Shown here in pieces: positions 55,901-64,000 of a stretch of 64,000 bases of DNA (position 1 is its first letter; each line of letters begins with the position of its first letter). The notes under the pieces are model-generated. The model searched no databases. It was not told the DNA's origin and worked only from the letters and a program-made list of their open reading frames with translations. Source of the stretch: Rosa chinensis (Eukaryota > Streptophyta > Magnoliopsida > Rosales > Rosaceae). The stretch lies in the NCBI RefSeq assembly GCF_002994745.2, contig NC_037088.1, forward strand, positions 48,885,897 through 48,949,896, read 5' to 3'. Position numbers and translations under genes: made by a program.

Positions 55901-57573
55901 TGCCGTTGGGTTTGTGTGAGGACTTGCAGCAGTTGTGTGCGGGTTTCTGGTGGGGAGACTCTGACGAGAAACAAAAAATACATTGGAGGTCTTGGGATCG
56001 GTTATGTGTTCCAAAGAAAGATGGTGGGATGGGTTTCAAGGACTTGCATTGGTTTAATTTGGCGATGCTAAGCAAACAAGGATGGAGATTGGTGAAGAAT
56101 CCGAATTCTTTAATTGCAAGACTGTATAAAGCTTTATATTTTCCTAATGGGGATTTCTTACATGCAGAATTGGGTGCTCACCCTTCTTTTCCATGGCGTA
56201 GTATTTGGGAGGCCAGAGAGGTCTTACTGAAGGGCCTCCGATGGCAGGTTGGAAATGGTGAAGATATTGATGTATGGAGAGACAACTGGTTACCAGATTC
56301 TTACCCACGTAGTCCATGTTCACCGCAACCGAGAGATGCCCCAACGAAAGTGTCTGAACTCATTCTTCCGGGAGCTAGAACTTGGGATGAAGACAAGATT
56401 GCTCAGTGGTTTTCACCGGTGGATAGGGAAATAATTCTTAAAATCCCACTCAGTCGACGTGCTCCAAGAGACAGGTTAGTATGGTATTTTCATAAGAAAG
56501 GTGTCTTTACTACAAATAGTGCTTACTACGTGGCTCGTGATATATTACTGGGTTTAGTTTTGGCTCCTCCATCGATCCCGGATCCCTATTCTAGATTGTG
56601 GGCGGCTATTTGGAATGCCACAGTCCCTAAAAAGGTGGCTCTTCAGGCCTGGAGATCCTGTGTGAATATATTACCGACAAGATCTTGTTTAAGTACAAAA
56701 GGTTATGTGGGGGATATGGTTTGTCCTTTGTGTGGACATGGGATTGAGAATAATGTGCATCTTTTCATCCATTGTAATTATGCACGTGAAGTATGGGCAG
56801 CAGCAAACATTCAAGTACCCGCCATGCATGTCTTGGACGTGAAAGATTGGCTCCTGCAGTTGGTGGGTAGCTTGAGTAAAGAGCAATTTGGCAAAGTTCT
56901 AATTCTTCTCTGGGCTATATGGAAAAATCGTAATACTCAGGTATGGGAAGGGACGAAACAACATCCCTGTGATGCTGTGGTAATGGCTTTTGGCTGGCTA
57001 ACAGAGTTTCTAAAAGCTAATAGTTGTGAAAAACAATCTCGGGTGCAGAGACAAGATTGGGCAGTGCCTCAAGCAGGGTGGCTTAAATGCAATTCTGATG
57101 GAGCTTTTGTTGCGCAAGGTAATAGGGCTGGAATTGGAGTAGTTGTCCGCGACCATGATGGTCAACTTAGAGTAGCAGCAGCAAAGCCTATGAGGCATAT
57201 CACTTCACCATTCCATGCCGAGTTAGCAGCCTTAATGGAAGGGGTCACATTAGCTGAACGAATGAATCTGGAGAAGGTCATATTTGAAACAGATTGCGCC
57301 ATCTTGGCAGCAGCAGTGAACCAGAATGAACATGATCTTTCCCTGCTCAGCTTTGTTCTTGAAGATTTAAAGGATCATGTTCATAGCTCTGTTGATTTCA
57401 AGGTGGTTTATGCTCCCCGTGAAGCCAATAAAATAGCTCATATCCTAGCCAATAAAGCTCTTTGTAATAGTGTTGACCAAACTTGGTTTGGTACTGCTCC
57501 CGAATATATAAGGGATGCCATTCTAAACGAGTGTACTCGTTAATTTTTTCAATAAACCTACTTTTCAAAAAAA
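52986..57573 (+). mobile_element. L1-type LINE in the BURP intron
   Basis: A 13-bp duplication AAGCTCAGTTAGC at 52973-52985 and 57574-57586 and a short poly(A) at 57568-57575 define the insertion. It is antisense to the host gene. ORF2 begins at 53463. The 477 bp before it hold no ORF1, so ORF1 is lost or the element is 5'-rearranged. That stretch contains a direct repeat of ATTCTTATTTGGGTGAAGAAA (53065 and 53123). Confidence 0.9.
53463..57543 (+). pseudogene. LINE ORF2 with stops
   Basis: Endonuclease at 53463-54150 (ILAWNCRGI, LIVGDFNEIV, SSDHSPLLVE), reverse transcriptase from about 54780 (HPSKSPGPDGM, AFVPGRLISDN, LKLDISKAYDRLEW, GIRQGDPLSPY, LLFADDS near 55505), zf-RVT region (KKVALQAWRSCVNILPTR, CPLCGHGIENNVHLFIHC) and RNase H to 57543 (KCNSDGAFVAQGN, AELAALMEGV, FETDCAIL). 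Stops occur at 54288 (TAG), about 55006 (TGA) and 55621 (TAG), with a frameshift near 55500. Inactive, though otherwise well preserved. Confidence 0.9.
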
Positions 57574-57819
57574 AAGCTCAGTTAGCTTAAGCTTTTCTAG
57601 ATCTTGCTCGTGTTTGAATTTAGAATGAATTTAGCTTAAGCCAGTTAATTAAGTTATATTACTATTAACTAAATAATATATACCTGCAGGGTTTAGAAGT
57701 TGTTGTACAGCTTTGGAAGGCAAAGGAGATTTTGGCAAAGCTGAATTCCAGTAAGACATCCAGGACTTGCCATCATCAACTTTATTAGCATACCCAATTC
57801 CCACCACTACTGATGCCAC

Positions 57820-58122
57820 CTGTGCACATGCCACAAATTAACTACAAATGAGTATGTAGTCAAAACATTTTTTGCAATGTTAGACATTTTTTAGTCAAAT
57901 TTTAACTAATTTTAATATATGTCTGCATCAGACATCAGTTCTCTAGTTTAGGTAGTTTTCTTATTCTTTAAGTCTATAAAATATAGTTTTAATGTATATA
58001 TAAATTACACAAAACTACTTTAAAATGAATTTTTTAAATTAACAAAACTAATAGAGAGCTACATCTCACTCTTTATATTTAGATTTACGGGCCGGGTAAC
58101 TAAAAACCAAAATGAAGAGTAC
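57820..58122. other. AT-rich flank or intron upstream of the BURP exon
   Basis: If the BURP gene has an earlier exon, this would be intron sequence. I found no signal-peptide exon up to the right-hand LINE. Confidence 0.4.
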
Positions 58123-58125
58123 TTA

Positions 58126-58941
58126 GAGCATTTTTAACACTCTATTTTGGCTCCTTATTTATTTTAGAGAACATGTTTAATTTTTTTTTATCTATTATAA
58201 CTTTTAGCTATATCGCTCATAAATATTGAAACCGATATGAGACTCTCTATAATTTAAAACATTTATTTTGAGTTATTTTATGTAATGTATAAATATATTT
58301 AAACTATTTAATATTCATTTAAGATATAATTTGAATTCAAAATTAGCTAAAATATAGAGCACTAATACAGACATATTTCTAAGAGCATCTTTAGCAGACT
58401 CTCTATTTTGGCTCCTTAGCTATTTTGGAGAGCATGTTTAACTTTTTATCTATTTTAGCAGCTCCACCAGACTCCTAAGTGACTCTCTATTATAACTTTT
58501 AGCTATCTCGCTCCTAAATATAGAGAGCGGGATGAGGCTCTCTATAATTTAAAACATTCCTTTTAAGTTATTTTATGTAATTTATAAATACATTTAAACT
58601 ATTTAATCTTCATTTGAAAAATAATATAAATTCAAAACTAGCTAAAATAGAGAGCATTGATGCAGACGTAATTCTAAAGTGGCTAGCTAAAATAACTTTT
58701 TAGCTACTTTAGCTAAAATTTAACTCAAAAATGGCTAGCATTGCTAAAGATGCTCTAAAGTAGCCAGCCAAAATGACTTTTTAGCTATTTTGGCTAAAAT
58801 TTAACTCAAAAATGGCTAGTATTGCTAAAGATGCTCGTACTTAGGAGTCTGGTGCAGCCATTAAAATGATTAAAAAAAAAAACTAAACATAATCTCCAAT
58901 ATAGCTAAAGAGTCAAAATAGAGAGTATGCTAAAATTGCTC
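58126..58941. mobile_element. Tourist-like (PIF/Harbinger) MITE, outer, interrupted
   Basis: Ends GAGCATTTTTAACAC and, inverted, GAGCAATTTTAGCAT. TTA duplications lie at 58123-58125 and 58942-58944. The 3-bp TTA duplication and short TIR mark the PIF/Harbinger superfamily. A second member of the family sits inside it. Confidence 0.78.
58383..58755. mobile_element. Tourist-like MITE, inner, 373 bp
   Basis: Ends GAGCATCTTTAGCAGA and, inverted, GAGCATCTTTAGCAAT. TAA duplications lie at 58380-58382 and 58756-58758. The uninterrupted sequence can be read in the inner copy itself (ATTCTAAAGTGGC), confirming the insertion point. Confidence 0.85.
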
Positions 58942-58944
58942 TTA

Positions 58945-59860
58945 GTTACTTAGTTTTGTCTAAAAATTTAGATGAATCAATACTTACTAGCCTCTTGGTT
59001 TGACTTTTCGTTTCTTTTATAGAAATGTGAAATAGTATATAAACAATGAATTATAATGAAAACAAAAATAAATATTTGAATAAAAAAAAGAAAAAAATGG
59101 GTAACGTTTTCACTTTTTGCGATTAATGGTTCGTTTTTCCTATTTTACCATCTTTTGATAAAAATATTTTTCTTTTACATATTAAAAAACCTTAAGCAGA
59201 AAAAGAAGATCTCAATTTAACTATCTTGCATTAGAATTAGAGAGGAGAATTGTATATTGAAAATCTCATTTTGCTATTTTTATTATATTTCTAAATATAA
59301 AAACTAGGTATAACATACTTCCTCTACCTGTAGGTCCACATTTTGAGTTTACAAGTCTTCAAATAGAACTTACTATTCATTCTCAAAAAAGAAAATAAAA
59401 AACAACAACTTACTATTTAACATAGATTGTATTCTTTTATGTCAATATTATTAATTTATTAGATTCGAGTATGCTTTTTGACATTTGCTTTAACAAAGTA
59501 CTATATTTTATTTATGAAATTATCTAATATTTGTAGTTTGTCAATATATTTAACAAAACACTAACATTACTATACACTATACATTTTGAAACAGATACTT
59601 TATTATGGATGCAAAATGACTTGAAGAATTCTTGTATATATATATATATATTGGAATACATATGTGAAAGAAAAGAAATATAAGTAGCAGCAGCCTAGCT
59701 TAGACCAAAACAAAAATAATACTTGATAAAATAAGAAGAAAATAAAAACAAAAATAAAAAAAGAACATAACTGCAGTACATAACTAACGATAAAGTGAGA
59801 ACAGGAAAAGAAGCCGAAACTAATCCACAGTTTTATATAATGATTAATATCGAAGTAGAT
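58945..59860. other. AT-rich, no gene seen
   Basis: Strongly AT-rich sequence with short homopolymers and a (TA)n run at 59634-59650. No coding signal on either strand. Confidence 0.55.
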
Positions 59861-62800
59861 CTTTTTTTTTTTTTTTTATAATTAAATAAGGGATGAGGCG
59901 ATATTAGCTCCTCGGAAGTAGACGATTTAGGGAACAAGTCCCACCCTCAAACCCGAAGGTGAAGGGTCTACCACACTCTGGGAGCCCACCGCCCGTCCCC
60001 TTATTTATTTTTTATTAATAATAAAGCAAAATACAAAAACGAGAAGAGAGGACAAAAGCCAAACCCCAAAAGTATAGACATGACAGATGGAAAACATAAA
60101 ATTCCATCATTGGAACAGAAACAAAATAAAAATAAACTCCAGGAAGCCCAAATCAACATCAAGAAGAAACACGAGAGTAAGGGAACCCCTGGTCATCCAT
60201 TCTCAAGTATGGAGAGATCTCGGGTGGAGGTGAGGCATGCCAAATCAGAGATGAAGAAGCCAAACCCAAATTTGTTAACCTATCTGCCACAGAATTGCCT
60301 TCACGAAGAACATGAGAGCAGTGAAATGTCATTGACCGAATGCGAGATAAACAATTCAGCCAAGCAATGCGCAGTGGGCAAGGAGGTGCAAATGAGGTAG
60401 AGCTAATACATGCAAGAACACTCGTCGAATCACTCTCCAACCAAATACAATGCCAACCCATTCGAAAAGCAATCTCAATACCAATTATAACTCCCATTAA
60501 CTCCGCATAGAAAGCTGAGTGTTGACCCAAACCTTGACAATAACCTCCAAAATATTAGCCATTCGCAACCCATAAAACACCACCGCAAGCTGCGGGGCCA
60601 GGATTACCTTTAGCTAACCCATCAGTGTTAAGCTTAATCCATGGAAAATTAGGGGGATGCCAAAGAACAAACCGCGGAGCAATTGATTTGCGAGAAACTG
60701 GTTGGATTCCCAAGCTCACTAGCAACTGAGAGTCTAACACACCGCGGGAGTAACCAGGCAAATGGTGATTACACGCATTTATATACGTGTAATTATATCT
60801 AAAATACTAGAATTAAGCTAATCTTCATGTCAATTATTTATGTAATTAATTTATTTTTATTTATTTTGTAGTGAATACGCGGAGTGTGGATTTCGGATGA
60901 AATCGTGCGAAAATGATGCTAATTGAAATTACCGATAAAAAGACGAAATTGTCAACATGGTCAACCATGGTCAATGCAAGTTTGAGAGCGAAACCCGACT
61001 AGTCTCTTGAGAATATATATGGAAATATTTGAGACTGTGGAAGAGGAGAAGAAAGAAAAATAGAAAAGAAGAAGAAGAAAATTACAGAAAATAAAGAAAA
61101 GGGTTGTATTAATTGATCATTAGCTTTATCATTTAATATCTCTAGCCATTAACATGCTGCAGTAGACCTTAGTTTAATTAAGCTTTGATTACAATTGAGA
61201 AGTCTGCTGCCATCACGTGCTCAAACCATTACTTCCTTTCTTCTTGCCCACTCCCATATTGACACGTGGCAACCATACTCCTTTCTCTTTTACCAATTGA
61301 TCTCAGCCTCATATGGTGATATATCTGCTATATATTTATGAGAGAAGGGAGGACAGGAGGGCAGCGGCAGACCCAATTTCTCTCACCTCAAACCCAAAAC
61401 AGCCGCAAGGGAGGAGAAGACCCCAGACTCCCAGATCCATTTTTTTCACTCTCCCCATATTTTTATTCTCCCTTGCTGCAGCACACCACCAACACATCTC
61501 CACATCTAATTTCTCTTCTTTTCACTCACACCCATCTATTCTAATCCTCATCAATTTGAAGGAGCTTCAAAAGGAAAAACACTTCAAGCATAAAGAGTTT
61601 AATCACCACTTGGGTAAAAGGGAGAGATTATAATTCCAAGGCTTGTTATGTTTGCTTTTTAGTATTTGTAACTTGTCTTGGTTGTTTTTCCCTCTTCTAT
61701 ACCTTTTCCTCTTTTGTTTGTATGAAATTGATGGAATTGATGATGTATATATTTATGGGTAGTGAGTAGAAATTTTGTTGGGGGTTAGGGTTGTGAAGCC
61801 CTAACTCATCTTGTATAAATATTGATACTTTAATTTTAATAAATGCAATTTTCATTGTGTATGCTTTAAATCCGAATGTATTGGTCCTTAGAAGCATGTT
61901 TCTAGGTTTTGTCACCCTTTGAAATTATGTTGTGGACAATTGTGATGAATAGATTGATAAATTGACAACTTATTAATCTTGTTGTATCTAGGATTTAAGT
62001 GTGGTAACCATTAACTAGCTTAATTGTAGTTAAGCTTGCTTGAGTCTCTATTATCTTGCACTCTAGGCCTTTAATTTTGGATATTGCGGCCTTAACCGGC
62101 GTAATGCCCAAATTAGAGAGTTGATTGTGGCCCTAACCGGCATAATCGATACACCGAAAGGATAATTGGTTTAGTAGCCTTGACCGGTACTAAATACGGG
62201 ACTTAACACATATAGGAAATAAACATGAAATTGGCACCGATATTTGCAAGATAGTTAGTGTGAATCACCCGACATTCCCATATTCCCTTTAATTTGAAAA
62301 TCCAAATTTAATTTCTTGCTTGATAATTAGTTGTTTGTTTTTATTTTAGTTTGCATTTAATTTAGTTAATTCTCAATTCAAAATTCCCAAACAAAATTCT
62401 ATCTTCCATTGTGCATAACTCATTTGGGCTACAAGTTAGTGGCTTTGATTAGGCTTAGTGTGAGCTAAGCCGAGCATTGCCGAGGCTTGGTGCCTTGTGA
62501 ATATTTTATTTTATTTTATTTTATTTTTATTTTTACTTTTTCATTGTATGCTTTTGAGTCACTCTAGCGCCGATTACCTCGATTAGGTCCAACACCTAAT
62601 CCCCGAGGTATGATAATCAAGGTTTTAATACTTCCCTTACTTGACAACGATTCGTACGCTTGCGAAGAGTTTATGAACCAAGTCAAATGGGGAGCAGCAA
62701 ACCGCAACCAAGATTTAATAGAACGAAAAACACGCATAAGAGAAGGCCTCTTATTATGAAAACAAAGCTTATTACGTGTTTTCCAAATAGCCATGAAAGC

Positions 62801-64000
62801 AAACAGACAGCCCGCAAGCCATAAATTTTTCAGTTGAGGAGAAAACGGTTTACCAACAATTATACTCCATAAATCACCAATTGAACCATGAGTTGGTAAA
62901 GAAGTACCAAAACAGCACGACAACCATTGCCAAACATGCTGAGCAAAGGAACAAGAAACAAATAAATGAGTTGAATCCTCAATAGTGCAAAAAGAGCAAA
63001 GCTGACATACTGAAACCAATGGGATGCCGCGTCGTTGTAGTTGGTCATCGGTGGGTAACTTGTTATGGAGGAGGCGCCAAACAAGTATAGAGAACCGTGG
63101 TGGAATAAAATGCCTCCAAACTAGAGGTTGTGATCCATTAGAAGCAAAGTGTGGGCGTAGAAGATTATATCCCTCTTTAAATGAGAAAAATCCATTACTC
63201 GAATCCTCCCAAATTAAAAGATCATCTTCAGGGACAATAGGAAGGGGTAAACTTTGAATCTCATCAACCAGAGCTGGAAATAAAGTAGAGAAACGGTGTG
63301 GCAAACTCCATTGCTGACCAGCAATAAAAGAAGCTACAGTAGTTGTTAAAGGCCTAGGAAAACAATTGACCTGCAACCTATCAAGAAGAGAAGTATCCAG
63401 CCACCGATCAGACCAAAAAAGAACAGACTTACCATCTCCTATAAGCCATCTTGAGTGTTGGAAAATTATTGGAAGAATAGCTTTCAACCCATGCCATAAT
63501 GAAGAACAAAAGTAGCGATAATTCATATGATGGGAGATCGAGAACCTTGTACAAGCAAAAGAACTCCATAAAGAATTCAATGTGATAGTACTCCATCCCA
63601 TGCCCAAGAGAGCAGCCATATTAAGAGTCTGAAGATCCTGCAAACCAAGTCCAGACTCAGCTTTAGGAGCACAAACTTGGCGCCATGAGACGGTAACCAG
63701 TTTCCTAACAGCAATATCTCCAGACCAAATAAAATTTCGTGCACAAGCCGATAAATGTTTCAACAAAGATGGTGGCCACAAATACACTGAGAAGCTATGA
63801 AGAAATAAACTTTGAAAAATATCATGAACCAATTGAACTCGGCCTGCCATGGATAATAATTTTCCATACCACCCAGCAAGACGCGCTTTTGCTTTGTCAG
63901 CAATAGACTGAAGATGAACACGTCGTGGCTTACCCTTGAAGATAGGAACACCTAAATAAGTGAAAGGAGCAGCCCCTGATTTGAACCCCAAAATTCTTTG
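59861..64000 (-). mobile_element. LINE, continuing past the right edge, split by a solo LTR
   Basis: Poly(T) at 59861-59878 marks its 3' end. Read on the minus strand: reverse transcriptase C-terminus and zf-RVT at 63991-62690 (TYLGVPIFKGKPRRVHL, LSMAGRVQLVHD, PPRFSILVWRLLHNKLPT, CQLCSFCTIEDSTHLF), then, beyond the LTR, RNase H at 60765-60159 (FPWIKLNTDGLAKGNPGPAA, AELMGVIIGIEIAF, LESDSTSV, REGNSVADRLTNLG). One stop (TAA at 60556-60558) interrupts the RNase H domain. It belongs to a different L1 lineage from the other two. The endonuclease and the rest of ORF2 lie outside the window. Confidence 0.88.
60766..62685 (+). mobile_element. Solo LTR, 1,920 bp, TSD AATGG
   Basis: Begins TGATTACACGC and ends GAACCAAGTCA, the TG...CA form. 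AATGG stands at 60761-60765 and 62686-62690. Removing it restores the LINE frame (PHLPGYSRG). No internal coding region, primer site or second LTR, so recombination between two LTRs probably removed the rest. A TATA-like TATATATTTATGAGAG lies at 61330 and AATAAATGCAA at 61839 may be its poly(A) signal; the strand is inferred from these. Near the start ATTACACG and CGTGTAAT form a hairpin. The length suggests a Ty3/gypsy family, which I cannot name. Confidence 0.82.

Larger units (their letters stand above)
52054..57819 (-). pseudogene. BURP-domain (RD22-like) gene, frame broken, LINE in intron
   Basis: Exon 57819-57684 encodes SWMSYWNSALPKSPLPSKAV. It joins across the intron (P-A-G split by the splice site) to exon 52828-52054, which holds the BURP domain: FFQGKDLQHLGKTVTLRF, RRVAESIPFSSSKLPEILTY, EECEAPAIKGEDS, then in another frame DFTVSKLGKYVQVYATEAEN, CHKENYVYGVFYCHK, AVAICHTDTTSWNPKHLAFQ and VCHFLP. 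The four CH motifs remain. Compared with the family, about 30 bases are missing near 52433-52437, removing the conserved second Cys (the CATSLE region) and shifting the frame. The upstream exon with the signal peptide was not found. BURP proteins are secreted cell-wall proteins, often stress-induced. Confidence 0.85.

Noticed and set aside
60751..62690. CAAATGG (7 bp) as the target duplication of the 60766 element
   Set aside because: The outer two bases belong to the CA end of the LTR on the right and to the LINE on the left. AATGG with TG...CA is the consistent reading.

Overview
This is plant nuclear DNA, from a eudicot and most likely a rosid. A rosaceous source is my guess from the overall look and is not proven. 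The evidence is plant-type introns, plant gene families (subfamily XII-like LRR receptor kinases, BURP, S40, GH35 beta-galactosidase) and a dense set of plant transposons. I see no intact housekeeping gene, tRNA, rRNA or CRISPR array. Almost everything is transposon, captured gene fragment or pseudogene.

Layout. 1-10295: a decayed Ty1/copia element on the minus strand, with its 5' LTR hit by two LINEs. 11337-18192: a minus-strand Helitron-type terminus, then a 5,990-bp CACTA element (TSD TCA) carrying broken pieces of GMP synthase and of a signal peptidase complex subunit, then beta-galactosidase exon remnants. 21400-22400: microsatellites. 22480-26169: an LRR receptor kinase pseudogene interrupted by a 559-bp TRIM and by a 414-bp MULE-type MITE with a perfect 9-bp TSD. 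27348-28696: a second, better preserved kinase-only relative.

29327-41529 is the most unusual part. A MULE carrying a ribosomal protein L35 fragment (29327-31844) lies 28 bp from a second MULE carrying an S40/DUF584 fragment (31873-41520). Inside the right terminal repeat of the second lies an 8,218-bp insertion (33182-41399) with MULE-like ends and a 9-bp duplication. Almost the whole of that insertion is an endogenous pararetrovirus (Caulimoviridae-like) with an uninterrupted 2,263-residue polyprotein, a TATA promoter and a polyadenylation signal.

41530-47510: MITEs, a HAD-like hydrolase fragment, a 1,034-bp foldback MULE and a MESD-like gene with an in-frame stop. 48212-50848: a possible Helitron. 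52054-57819: a BURP-domain (RD22-like) gene with a frame-breaking deletion and a LINE in its intron. 58126-58941: nested Tourist-like MITEs. 59861-64000: a third LINE, leaving the window on the right and split by a 1,920-bp solo LTR with 5-bp TSD AATGG.

The genes do not form a pathway. What links them is layered insertion and capture of gene fragments by MULE, CACTA and possibly Helitron elements. Exon boundaries were read by eye from splice consensus and family resemblance. Family names come from memory of conserved motifs, not from a search.
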